Assembly: GCF_042453785.1 (NCBI RefSeq)
Contig: NC_091675.1
Span: 21,562,501 to 21,626,500 of the forward strand
Source of the DNA: Malus domestica
Taxonomy: Eukaryota; Streptophyta; Magnoliopsida; Rosales; Rosaceae
Reading direction: 5' to 3'
DNA: 64,000 nucleotides
Below, in pieces: positions 24,468-34,634 of the stretch; the stretch's first letter is position 1; every line of letters starts with the position of its first letter. Below the pieces are notes generated by a model. That model had not been told where the DNA came from. It did no database searches and was given only the letters and a program-made list of their open reading frames with translations. The position numbers were made by a program, and so were the translations under genes.

Positions 24468-27400
24468 TCATTTGCCTGCATCACTCCTTTCAGGAACCTC
24501 AGAATCAAAGCTTGGCGATCCCCTGCTAGACGGGATATATGAGTATGCCAAGGCTGCAGTGCCAAGAGTAAGGGCAGTAGCGATTGAGCCCCATACCCAT
24601 CTCTGTCTTCTTTCCCTTCTCTCCCTGTCACGCCGTGCCATCTCTACATGAGAAGAAAAAAAAACCAGAGAAACTTAGGTGAGCTAATTATGTGAGGTAG
24701 ATCCAAGGACTAAATTATGCACATTAGGAAGGTGCACAGATGCATTTTAGTCAATATTTGGGCACAGAGAGAACAGTTAACATTTACTTCCATATAGAAT
24801 ATTTCCAGTTACACTCCCGTCAAGGACTGGGCTCCTGTATTATTTTTAAATGCATCCCACAAACTAATAAAACAATATTTTCCACCTAATAGAGGGTTCC
24901 GGGTTAAACACAGGGAAGAGGACAAAGTTCGACTGAGGTAGGCATCCGAAATGATCTGATTTAATAAACAATAGAATAACTAACTAAAGCCTCAGAAATC
25001 AGGAAATAAACAAGTGGCATAAGGTATAGAAATCTCACCGAGAACATCCTGATTCCTCTGAACCATTTCCTGATTCATAGCCTCATAGTTACGAAGTTTG
25101 TCCATCAACCGAGCAATCTCAAAGTTCTTTGACTCGACCTGAGCTTCCATCTCCATCTCCATCTCAGCCCTTATCAATCCCCTCCCAATGGTATTTGATA
25201 CAAACCTAGCAAGATAAACTTGTTGGTACAGATCTTCTGCAGGATCAGAACCTAGTAGCTCGTGACCACTTGCAACAGTGGGATCTTCAGGGAGTGTGAA
25301 TCCTACAAGAGATAATTGTTCCCTAATCCTCTGCCACTGCCTTCGCATGTTATTCAAGGATTCTTCTACTTGCTTCCGCTTCTCTATCTCCATTATGAGG
25401 CTCAATCTCATTTCACGCAATTCAACTTCAACGTCAGAAACAGAAAGCTGCTGCCCTTGCCCGCTCTCAGATGAAAGTTCTACACAAGGTAACAATAAAA
25501 GTAAGTTGTCCATTAATGCCAAAACTTTATTATTGTAGTGCATAGTAGAACAAGGTGGATTACAGAACATTAAAAGATTAAGCATACAAAACTTGGAAAC
25601 CCTTTTGTAATTTAAAACTGAACTTCTGAACAGGAGAAACGAAGTGTTCTTTTAGGGTGCGTTTGGTACGCAGACGGGACGGGACGGGACGGGACGGGAC
25701 GGGACGGGACGGGACGGGACGGGACGGGACGGAACGGGACGGAACGAAACGGAGGTTCGTGTTATGTTTGGTACGCGTAGGACGGAACGGTTTGGATTTC
25801 GTGTTAAATGACTAACTTAGCCTTGTTTGTACAATTGCTGAGTGCGAGTATGAACTCAAACAATCAGACCCCAGTTTTCGTTTTCCTTCGTTTTCTCGGC
25901 AACCAATCCAGTTTCAGATCTCGTCACCAGCAAACCCTCCAATCAATTTCAGATCTCGTCACCAGCAAACAATTACAAGAAGAAAAAAAACAGAAAAATC
26001 CCAAAATCAAACACAGAAAAATCCCAAAATTCATTTCAATCAATTTCTGCAGCTTCGTCATCGTCCTCCCTGCAGCGTCGTCATCGTCTTCCTTGCAGCG
26101 TCGTCATCGTCTTCCCTGCAGCGTCGTCATCATCCTCCGTGCAGCGTCGTCGTCGTCGTCGGCCTGCAGCGTCGTCATCGTCTTCCCTGCAGCGTCGTCA
26201 TCCTCTTCCCTGCAGCGTCGTCATCATCATCCTCCGTGCAGCGTCGTCGTCGTCTTCCCTGCAGCGTCGTCATCATCCTCCGTGCAGCGTCGTCGTCGTC
26301 GTCAACCTGGCTATGGTGACGGCGCCGGAGAAGAAGAGGGGTTGCTGGTGACGGCTCTATGGTGACGGCGCCGGAGAAGAAGAGGGTTTGCTGGTGACGG
26401 TGGTGACGAGGCCGGAGAAGAAGAGGGGTTTGCTGGTGACGGTGGTGACGTCGTCGTCGTCGGATGGGTTTGCTGGGATTGGGTTACTGGGTTTGTGGTG
26501 GATGAAGAGGGAGGTTACGGGAAAGAAGGGATTGGGTTACTGGGTTTGTGGTAGAACAGAGGGAGGTTACGGGAGAGAAGGGAGGTAGACAATGTAATTA
26601 ATGAAAAATAAAAGGGGTATTGTTGTCCAAAAAAAAAAAAATTTGTGTCCCACGGGATGGAAAAACCTGTTCCAGGGGGGGGGAGGGGGAACCAAAATCT
26701 GACCCTTTTTCGTTCCGTGGGACGCGCGTTCCACACAATTTTAAGGCACCAAACGTGGGACGGAACGGTTCCGTCCCACTCTGTTCCGTCCCATCCCACG
26801 TACCAAACGCACCCTTAATTCATAACCTAAACAAAAAGCTCTCAAACACACACACAAGACATGCATAGAATGTCATAATTTAATCTCTCCTCCTATGCAA
26901 TTTCAAAATTCACATAGTCAGGTATCTCTAGAGAACCAGCATGTGAATGCCTTTAATCATAATTAGCAATTTATTAGTAATCTCATGAATAATGAACCAT
27001 TTATATGTCATATAGACATAGATGTCAATTTTCAGCAACAGTATGACACAACACAAACCCTTTATGAAAATAAACTGGAAAGGATTAACTTTCCAGAAAA
27101 CAAGAAACAGTAACACAACTTGAACCCAATACGAAATAACAAGCTAGGATTAACTATTATGTATGGTAGGACGAGTTAGAGTAAACTATTAATTGATATG
27201 AATCCAAATATAATACAAATTATTAACAAGAATATCAAACACACTAGATTAGTTCTCGCTAGTACTTGGATCAGGTGGTTTTTACTTTATGAAGATATAA
27301 GAAATGAGTTTGGTTCAAAATGAAAATCCTGTTCTTGAGTTTCTAATTCATGAGATATGCATGTCAACAAAAACACGACAGAGTTAACGAATGGGTCAAT

Positions 27401-28540
27401 GTATCTAATGTGATTAATTAAAAAGGTAGAGTAAAAGATGACATGCTCAACACAAATCTAGATTTACATAAGAGATGAAAATATACGAGTATGACCCGCC
27501 AAATTGCACATCCCTACAAATATAGAGGGGGGAAAATAAATATACATCATATTCTATGTAAAGATACCAAACTATGGCAAAATCAGCATATCCAATCTTC
27601 AATCATGATGCTCAATTAATTCACGGATATATGGACAAAGCACATTCAAGAAAAATTAATAATCAAATGAAAGGAAATAAAATTAACCAAAAAAGCAAAG
27701 CTACATACCATCCCAAGCATCATAAAATTCCCCCATGGGTGTACTGGTCTGTGCAGAACGCTCTGCCCCAAAATTTCCCTCTCCATCAGTGTTGTAACTT
27801 GCGACACTCATGGAGTCTTTCGGATCAACGAAATCTTCACGTTCACTATCTCTCTCTGGACTCATGGCAACTTGCTTCAACAAATCATCTTCCCTAGCAG
27901 AACCATTACTCAGTTCCACATCACTGCTTCTCTTGTTGGACGCATAGAAGTTATCTTCATGCTCGCTACTACTACCTAGTTCCACATTACTGCCTCTAAG
28001 TTGCCCATTACTGCTCACGAAATGATGGACACCGTTCGAATGACGCACTTCAACAGGCTTCGAAAAAGTAAAAGTATTCAAATCATCAACAGGTGAATTT
28101 GCCACCTTTGCCTCTGCGTTGCTGACATTCCCATTGAGCTTCACCGCCTTGGCCTCCACACGGTTGACATCCCCATTGAGCTTCTCTCCACCTCCAGCTT
28201 TTTGGTGCAAGGACACATCCTGCTCCGAGTAACTCTTCATAAGCCTTGGACCACGGCGCTTGTGGTTGATGATGTAAGGCGAGGGAGGAAATGAAGTGGG
28301 CAAATCCGGGAGCGGTGTGGCCTCCGGAGTAGCATAGAGGGCCGGCCTAATCTGAGGTCGATGAGGCCTCTTCTCCACAACGGAGGTGCTGTTCCTCCTC
28401 TCCAGCTTGGAGTCAGGAACCGGCATTGAACTCGAAAAAGGCTTCGAATTGGAATTTGGAAGAGATGACATGTCAGCAGATTTGGAAGAAGCTCCAGGTT
28501 CTAACAACCTATCTAAAGCTATGACAGTGAAAGTCGGCAT
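24468..28540 (-). CDS. coiled-coil protein with C-terminal membrane anchor, function unknown
   Basis: Three exons on the minus strand: 27709-28540, 25039-25479, 24468-24643, GT/AG borders, joining in frame to 1449 bp, 482 residues. Residues 1-277 are low-complexity and polar, rich in Ser, Pro and Asn, with a Pro-rich stretch (PLPDLPTSFPPSP) and LMKSYSEQDV. Residues about 290-430 are charged and heptad-like (VELREMRLSLIMEIEKRKQVEE), predicted coiled coil. Exon 3 encodes a basic stretch (ARRDRERRERRQRW) and then one hydrophobic segment (about 441-459) near the C-terminus, as in tail-anchored proteins. I do not recognise a named family; it may match the Arabidopsis At3g50910/At5g66480 pair, from memory and unsure. 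Intron 1 holds a 1.16 kb transposon. Confidence 0.85.
25674..25750. repeat. GGGAC pentanucleotide minisatellite
   Basis: About fifteen tandem copies of a 5-bp unit (GGGAC, decaying to GGAAC at the right). Complementary GTCCC-type sequence occurs near the element's other end (26770-26795). Confidence 0.95.
26050..26312. repeat. tandem CAGCGTCGTCATC-type repeat
   Basis: About eleven imperfect copies of a 20-27 bp unit built on GCAGCGTCGTCATCRTC followed by TTCCCT or CTCCGT. Read on the + strand it gives repetitive Ser/Arg/His peptide (AASSSSSLQRRH), which I take as a by-product of the repeat and not a gene. Confidence 0.85.
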
Positions 28541-29376
28541 GGCTCTGCATCATCAATTCATCATCATCAAAAAAATCCAAATCAACAAAAAATAAATAAA
28601 ACCCTAGCTGTGCAGTTATAATCCTAAAATTAAACATTTATAATCCGATTCATTTTCTTCAAGCTAATAAAAACCTAAGCCGCACAAATTCCGATTTCAA
28701 GAACAATAAACAGAATAATCATAAATAAATAAATAAGCAAATAAATCGAATCTGGAAGAATCCTAACGCTATGTTTGGTTGCCGAGAAAAAAAAAATCAG
28801 AAAATCCTCCAGGTTTTGGGGAGACGCCGATTCTCAGCCGCCTCAGCCGCCAAACACAAACAAAAATACACATAAAAAACATGAAATGAAAACTAGATGC
28901 AGAAACAGAAAAGTAAGATCGGAGATAGAGTAAGATGCATACCAGGGAGGAGAAAGAGAGAGATAGAGAGAGAAAGAGGGGGTTCAGGTGAGAGGAAGAA
29001 GGGGAAGGACGATGGGGAGGAGAGAGGAGAGGGTGCAATTGCAATTGCAGAGCTGAAACATTATCGAGATTTTTAGGTTTTATGGGGTTTCATCAGAAAT
29101 AATCACCACCACCCTTCTTCTTCCTTTCACCAAATGAGAGAAAATATTTGAGCCTCCGAGTTGGTTGGTACTTGGGCGGGTCTTGCAATCTATCGCCAGT
29201 TCGCAACGACCGCCTCTTTTTCTGAGAGCTTCTCTCGCTCGCTATTTGAGCCTCCTTCTCACACGGTCCCCGCAAATATTTGAAACGTCCCCTTTCCTAT
29301 TCCTACAAGTGTACATCAAGCTTTTGCAAATATTTCAAATTTACACAATGGTACTTTAACTTTTTCTGTTTTGCAA
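28541..29376. other. 5' region of the coiled-coil gene
   Basis: A probable 5' UTR exon near 28945-29060 (CT/GA-rich) ends at a good donor (CTG|GTATGC, minus strand), suggesting an intron within the 5' UTR. Beyond it to 29376 is presumed promoter and repeat border. Confidence 0.4.
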
Positions 29377-30051
29377 TTACCATTTGTTCAACCTCCGTTC
29401 CTTGTTTCGTCCCATAGCCCTAGGTATGGAATCTTCACCCGAAGACGGATTTTCTATCCTTGTTTGTTGAATGGTAAGAGATTCATCTTCCTCCATATCT
29501 GCAACTGAGGATGCAATTCCGAACACCAGCATAGGAGCTTTATGTTGAGGTGGATCTTTAAATAACACTCACCCTTTATAAATTTCCCAACAACTGTGAA
29601 ATTGAAATGGTTTCGAGCTACTCTCCATATACAATTCCTCCGCTTGGCGTACCTAGAAAATATAATTACAAAAATTAAAGGAAATTAATTTATGAAATTA
29701 AATGTAATATAATTAAATATTTAAAATAAATTGTGAAAACACTTACTTCGTCGTAGTAATTAGAGCCGCTTTCATGTCTACTTGTGGCTGCTAACAATGC
29801 TTGATGCCATTTGTTCAAACTTGGCTGCAGATGTTTCTTCCATCTTGAAGAACAACTCCCGTGGTTTCGAATATTCAATGGAGTGGTGTCTTCATAGAAC
29901 TCTAAGTATTTTGTTGACACACGAGTCCAAACATCATCATTTGTTTGACAATTCCCCTCACACTATCTTCTGACACCCATCTATAAGCCTTGCAAAGAGC
30001 TTCATCTTCTTTTCGGGTCCAAGCCCTACCTTTCATTGCAGACAAGGCCAT
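29377..30051 (-). pseudogene. Harbinger-type ORF1 (Myb/SANT-like, NAM-associated domain) remnant
   Basis: Minus strand, ATG at 30051: GRAWTRKEDEALCKAYRWVSED resembles the trihelix/Myb-like domain common to PIF/Harbinger ORF1 and to plant proteins often labelled glutathione S-transferase T3-like. A one-base loss near 29960 shifts the frame; it resumes with VSTKYLEFYEDTTPLN. An intron (29653-29746, GT/AG) follows NYYDE. Exon 2 has a TGA at 29569-29571, then LFKDPPQHKAPM, and ends RAMGRNKERRL. In Harbinger elements ORF1 is the DNA-binding partner of the transposase, which I do not find here. The gene is dead, broken at two places. Confidence 0.7.
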
Positions 30052-30216
30052 TTGAAAATTATTGAAAAAAATTGAAGGATAGATTTTTGAAAGAGGAAAG
30101 AAAATATGAGAATTGAAATGGTGAAAATTTTGTGATGAATGGTTTAGGTATTTATAGGAAAAAAATTAGATTTTTTAAGAATTAAAAAAAAAAAATTGGC
30201 CCAAAAGACCAAAAAA

Positions 30217-30347
30217 CAAAAATTTAATCCAACAGTAACTGACGTCAGTTAGCTGTTGGATTCAAATTTTTGTTTAAGCATTCATGTCGGATATAACCGA
30301 TAGGAATAAATTTATATTAAATATATTCCTGTCGGTTATATCCAACA
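30217..30347. repeat. two adjacent near-perfect hairpins
   Basis: The first palindrome (30217-30272) has its centre at GAC|GTC and arms with AATTTAATCCAACAG and CTGTTGGATTCAAATT. The second (30285-30347) has TGTCGGATATAACCGATAGG against CCTGTCGGTTATATCCAACA around an AT-rich loop. Both lie just upstream of the Harbinger-type ORF1. Confidence 0.85.
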
Positions 30348-30369
30348 GGATTGCTGGAATTTCTGGCCA

Positions 30370-30660
30370 ACCCTAGGTTGGCTAGCTGGCTGCATGCGGC
30401 CAGACCTTTGGCCCTTTCAGATTCCATGGGGTCCACGAACCCTTTGGCCTAGCCCTCGGTTGGAGACGGTTTTCGGACTATTTTCGACCATCTGGCCATC
30501 TGGACCTTTCGGTTGGAGATGGTTCGAAAATAACCCGAAAATCGTCTCCAACCGAGGGCTAGGCCAAATGGCTCGTGAGCCCCACGGGGACAAAAAAGGT
30601 CCAAAGGGCCAATCGGCTGGCCCAATCCAGCTAGCCTCTGGCCGGGCTGGATTTCAAATT
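30370..30660. repeat. inverted duplication of Harbinger-like element ends
   Basis: The left arm (about 30370-30475) and right arm (about 30536-30660) are complementary. The best part is GGCCTAGCCCTCGGTTGGAG against CTCCAACCGAGGGCTAGGCC. The left arm matches the right end of the element at 12763-13465 (GTGGGGTCCACRAACCCTTT). Confidence 0.75.
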
Positions 30661-30690
30661 TCCAATGGCTACTTGCTGAAGTCAGAAAGC

Positions 30691-30692
<2 letters not shown>

Positions 30693-30728
<36 letters not shown>
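30693..30728. repeat. poly(T) tract
   Basis: Run of 36 T. It could be the poly(A) end of a retroposed sequence on the minus strand, but no coding sequence adjoins it. Confidence 0.9.
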
Positions 30729-30733
<5 letters not shown>

Positions 30734-30859
30734 AATCTTTAACTAAATGTTTTGGGCCAAAATGTTTTAAAAAAAGTTCCTCCCACATCTGATGTGAGAC
30801 TCTCCCTTCTTTCACACTCCCTCTCCCACAACCGATGTGGGACTCCCACTTTTTTTTAT

Positions 30860-31146
30860 TGTAACATCCCACATCGCCCAAGAGAGTGATCCTTAAATGT
30901 ATATTCCCATCCCTACCTAGCACGAAGCTTTTTGGGGGTTCACTGGCTTCTGGTTCCATCGGAACTCTGAAGTTAAGCGAGTAACACGCAAGAGCATTCC
31001 CATGATGGGTGACCCACTGGGAAGTTCTCGTGTGAGTTCCCAGAAACAAAACCGTGAGGGCGTGGTCGGGGCCCTAAGTGGATAATATCGTGCTACGGTG
31101 TTGGAGCGGGCCCGGGATGTGGTGAACCCCGGGCCGGGATGTGACA
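30860..31146 (+). mobile_element. Cassandra-type TRIM, solo LTR
   Basis: 287 bp starting TGTAACATCCCACATCG and ending GGGATGTGACA, inside a region of CCCACATCGG/GATGTGGGAC motifs. The interior contains 5S rRNA-like sequence (30951-31036), the defining mark of Cassandra terminal-repeat retrotransposons in miniature. There is no second LTR or primer site, so it is a solo LTR. A clean 5-bp target duplication is not visible. Confidence 0.85.
30951..31036 (+). other. 5S rRNA-derived segment within Cassandra LTR
   Basis: TTCCATCGGAACTCTGAAGT and TTAAGCGAG resemble the 5S A-box region, and GATGGGTGACCCACTGGGAA with CTCGTGT resembles the C-box and 3' part. Both internal Pol III promoter blocks of 5S are recognisable, but the segment is not a 5S gene: the ends that pair in the rRNA are missing. 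Confidence 0.8.
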
Positions 31147-31379
31147 TTTTCTTTTCCTACTTCCTCTCACACACCCGATGTGGGACTCTCCCACCCACTT
31201 CCCTTTTTTTTTAAATACTCTAAATGAAACCTCTCACATTTGACTTGAAATATATAAGTTGTATTTTTTAAAATTTTAGTTGTAGTTGTTAAATTTAAGT
31301 TGTATTTTTAAAATTTTAGTTGTAGTTTTTAAATTTAAGTTCTTGTAGTTTTTAAATTTAAATAATAAATTATGTTTGG

Positions 31380-31561
31380 CCCCTTGACCCTCAGTTGGAA
31401 ATGGTTTTTAGTGATAGGGCTAAAATGAGCCCTATAGCCCTTTGGCCCTCGATTGGAGATGGTAAGAAATATAGCCATGAACTGTTCATTAAAATATTAA
31501 TTTATTGGAGGGCCAGAGGGTTAAAACGAGCCCTCTGGCCAGCCTTCGGTTGGAGATGGCC
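31380..31561. mobile_element. right end of a PIF/Harbinger-like element
   Basis: Ends CTTCGGTTGGAGATGGCC followed by TTA (31562-31564), the same terminus as the element at 12763-13465. Subterminal GGCCCTCGATTGGAGATGG and GAGCCCTATAGCCCTTTGGC motifs repeat it. Its matching left end is not identified; it may belong with the ORF1 remnant at 29377-30051, split by later insertions. Confidence 0.55.
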
Positions 31562-31564
31562 TTA

Positions 31565-31722
31565 GTACTACGGTTTAGTGGTACTTCTTTTTGCTTGTAA
31601 GTGAGAGGTCTTAGGTTCGATTCTCGCCAAAGGCAATTGAAACACATTATTGCTAGCCCATTGAAGACTAAACTCACCCCATCCCTCTTAGTGTTAGATA
31701 ATATCGATTGTTCAAAAACGTT
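31565..31722 (+). mobile_element. tRNA-derived SINE, copy 1
   Basis: Its head CTACGGTTTAGTGGTA is A-box-like and GGTTCGATTCT is B-box-like, spaced as in a tRNA-derived Pol III promoter. The tail is GTTAGATAATATCGATTGTT plus an A-rich end. Related copies occur at 32997 (-), 52690 (-), 55700 (+) and 56157 (-). Confidence 0.65.
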
Positions 31723-31759
31723 TGTTGGTCAGACCTTAAGTTACACAAAAACCCCCTAT

Positions 31760-32135
31760 CCCACCTCATGCATGTAGGGTATACTTGGCAAACGAGTTGT
31801 GTTTGTGTCATACTCGTTATCTTAACGGATTGTGTTATGTTAAATCTAATATCTTAACAGGTTCTTGATAGGCGATCCAAAAAGGACTCGACTCGTTAAT
31901 GGGTCGTGTCGTTTCGTGTCAGTTTAATGGGTCATGCAAGAAATTATCATGCCTAATGTCTAGACTTGGCAAACTGGTCTTGTTCGTGTCGTCTACATGT
32001 CATACCCATTATCTTAATGAGTGACTTGATAAAGACCCGCCTCGTTAACGGGTTAACAAAGAACCTATTATTTTTGTGTCGTTTAGTGTCAGGCTAACTA
32101 GTCGTGGTATATATTGCCAAACCTAATGTGGTGAC
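31760..32135. repeat. duplicated GGGTCGTGTCGTT-type repeat
   Basis: Two successive diverged blocks (about 31778-31950 and 31971-32125) each contain ACTTGGCAAAC, TTGTGTTYGTGTC and ACGGGTYRTGTCGTTT-like phrases. The same phrases bound the element at 53690-54685. Probably the ends of a DNA transposon, family unresolved. Confidence 0.5.
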
Positions 32136-32450
32136 CCGATCAAAAATAATTTGTGATACATGCATACGACTAGTTGGATACAAGAACCTCTTGCTTTTAA
32201 GGTCATTGTCATCATTTCACTCAACTACAAAATAGGTTTAATAAGTTAAAAAAAAATTAAAAATTAAAAAAAAAAAAAACTAAAGTGAAATTGTTGAGTA
32301 TTTTTCTTTGAGAAAAAAAAAAGTCGTGTAAACACCTGTTTTAGCTGCAATAAAGTGGGCGTGTATTGAGTTAATTAACTTCAACTTTCAAGTACTCAAG
32401 TTGTGAAAATGACATGTATCCTAAGATGGGATAGGTTTTCTTGAGAATAA

Positions 32451-33164
32451 GAGCAACTTCAAAGATTAAGACTCCGGCTAGGAGAGAGTGGATAAGAGAG
32501 CAACAAAATGAGGTTCAAAAAAACAGAACTGCATGCCATTTAAACTTTGAGGGTGACTATCACCTCCATTTGCATCAGAGGAGTATCCTGTAGAGATTTG
32601 ATTATGATGTATTTGTTTTAATGTAGTTTGTTGCCTTTCGTAATGTTGTAGTTTGTTTGTGTTTATGTTTATCCAAAAATGTTGTACTTTGTGTTATTGA
32701 TAAAGAAAAAAGTGTTGTGCTTTGTATTCAATTTTCTAGGTTAAAAAAATTCATAAAAAGTGATGAAATTTAAGATAACACACACATAAGTGATGAAATC
32801 TAACTTTGTCAAAATTTGAATTTTTTAGGTTGAAAAGTTCATAAAAAGATTTAAGATAACACGTCCAAAAATCAACTTAAGAAATGTTAAGACAAAAATA
32901 AAATTTATTGCGTTATCAAATTACTACATAAATCAATATATAACCTCATATAGAGCCCAAAAAATATATAGCCCCTCATTGAGAGAGATTCTTTTTAACA
33001 AACAATATTATCTATACTAACGGGAAGATGGTGTGTTTAGCCTCTGGTGTGTTTAGCCTCACAATGGGCTAGCACGGAGAGATTCTTTTTTAGAGTCCCA
33101 AAGATTCATAGGAGCTCTAAATTGGCCTATATCAACCACTTTTCTAGCCTCATTGGGGATGCTC
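32451..33164. mobile_element. PIF/Harbinger-like element, family C copy 1
   Basis: Bounded by TAA on both sides (32448-32450, 33165-33167). The ends GAGCAACTTCAAAG and CATTGGGGATGCTC are weak inverted repeats. The interior resembles 34119-34762 (phrases AGTGATGAAATCTAACTT, AAATCAACTTAAG, CATTGAGAGAGATT). A truncated SINE is inserted at 32997. Confidence 0.6.
32997..33076 (-). mobile_element. 5'-truncated SINE, copy 2
   Basis: Carries the SINE's 3' part on the minus strand. It is flanked by an exact 14-bp direct repeat GAGAGATTCTTTTT (32983-32996 and 33077-33090), a typical LINE-type target duplication. A short internal duplication (TGTGTTTAGCCTC twice) is present. Confidence 0.75.
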
Positions 33165-33410
33165 TAAGATATTATGAGAAGTTTAAGTGACAAATAGTGG
33201 CACAACATGATATTTAGGTGGTTATTGTAAAAACATTTCATTTATATCGCAATTTCTCAAAACTCGGAAAGTTCAGGCCCATTTGTGCAATTTTTCATTT
33301 GTTTTGGGCAGATATTAATTAAATTAAATCAAAATTGAGTGCTGCGTTGGCCGTAGCTTGTAGGGTTTCCTTAATGTTAAGACAGAAAAGTCCAAAGCGT
33401 TATTTTAATA

Positions 33411-33562
33411 GGAAAACTAATGAAAATGGCTTGAAAACTTTGAATTTTAACGATAAAGACAAAATAAAGGGTAAGGTTAATGGTATCGGATTGACTTTTT
33501 AGTGTAAAAATGTGGTTTTTCATTAAAGTGAATAGTACTGGAAACTTTTCGTTAAAGTTCTC
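33411..33562 (+). mobile_element. 153-bp MITE, family A copy 3
   Basis: Same unit as 8131-8283, flanked by the 9-bp direct repeat TATTTTAAT (33401-33409 and 33563-33571). Confidence 0.9.
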
Positions 33563-33774
33563 TATTTTAATTTGTGGGCAGGCAGACCATCGATATACGG
33601 TTTAAGTCAAGGGTAGAATGGATTTTCAAGCTTCCCAATAAGCACTCATGTTTTATTGTGTTAATTTCGGTACGGTGTCATTTCTTCCGCTGTTATATTT
33701 TGATAGGGCGTGTATGGTGGTGGTTGGAATGTTGGCGGGGTCAAGGTTAAAGCATTTGGCTTGGGGAAGAGTTA

Positions 33775-34634
33775 GAGCATCCTTAATGGGGGCTTTATCC
33801 TCCATAAGGCTACTACATATCAAGCCTTAGCGAAAAATTTCATTCCCAATAAGCCAGAAAATGAGGCTAGATCCACCACTGGGACTAGCAACTTCATTTC
33901 TTGGGTAGCATAAAATTGGGTTATATCTCGCCTCAAAAAACAGTGGATCCTACAAAAAAGTAGTAACCTATGTGAGCAAAATTATATCACTATCCCTCTA
34001 CTTGTGAATACACTTATACTCTTCTTTTATTCTTTTTTTTTTAATTTTTTTTTCTTACATTTTTTTTTTTGCAATCTGGCAAATTAATTATTGTCTTAAA
34101 TTTCATAAGAATTAAAATTTTCAAATTGATTTAACGTTCATGGGCATTGATGGGTGAAATTTTAAAATAAATTTGTTTCAAAATTGTCTAATACTAATTT
34201 ACCAATTAGTGCTAGGTAAATTGTTATGCTATACGTGAAAATCAATTATTTCAGAGGGCGAAGTGGGAGTTTGTATCTTTCAATAGATGAGATTGATATA
34301 AGAGAATATAATCCAATGAACAGTTCATAAGTGATGAAATCTAACTTCATCACAATTTGAACATTTTTAGGTTGAAAGATTCATAAAAAAAATTTAAAAA
34401 AAATTTAAGATAGCACATCCAAAAATCAACTTAAGTAAAGTTAACACACAAAAAAAATCATCGCATAATCAAATTACTACATAAATAAATATAGCTCTAT
34501 ATAGAGCTCGAAAGAAATTGCCCCTCATTGAGAGAGATTATTTTATAAAGCTCCAAAGATTCCTTTTGACCTCTAAAATGGACTATATCCATCACTTTTC
34601 CAGTCTCATAGAAAGCCCCTCACTAGGGATGCTC
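33775..34634. mobile_element. PIF/Harbinger-like element, family C copy 2
   Basis: TTA lies on both sides (33772-33774, 34635-34637). The ends GAGCATCCTTAATGGGGGCT and AGCCCCTCACTAGGGATGCTC are good inverted repeats. No coding sequence. Its right three quarters are included in the tandem duplication that follows. Confidence 0.75.

Larger units (their letters stand above)
25655..26814. mobile_element. 1.16 kb non-autonomous element in intron 1
   Basis: The terminal inverted repeats GGGTGCGTTTGGTACG and its complement CGTACCAAACGCACCC are exact, and TTA flanks both ends (25652-25654, 26815-26817). This suggests PIF/Harbinger. The interior is unlike the host intron: GC-rich, with a GGGAC minisatellite next to the left end, GGAACGG/GTCCC inverted arrays near both ends, and a tandem GTCGTCATCGTC-type repeat. 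No transposase. Confidence 0.8.

Noticed and set aside
25674..25750. CRISPR-like array
   Set aside because: Five-base units without spacers in a plant intron; a minisatellite.
25808..26365. 185-codon open frame rich in Ser, Arg, His
   Set aside because: It is created by the tandem CAGCGTCGTCATC repeat inside a transposon in an intron; an overlapping frame reads the same repeat, and no domain is present.
30951..31036. True 5S rRNA gene
   Set aside because: Only the inner part resembles 5S, the terminal pairing sequences are missing, and the segment lies within Cassandra-type LTR ends.
31565..31640. tRNA gene
   Set aside because: A- and B-box-like motifs exist, but no cloverleaf with anticodon arm forms; the SINE explanation accounts for the multiple copies.
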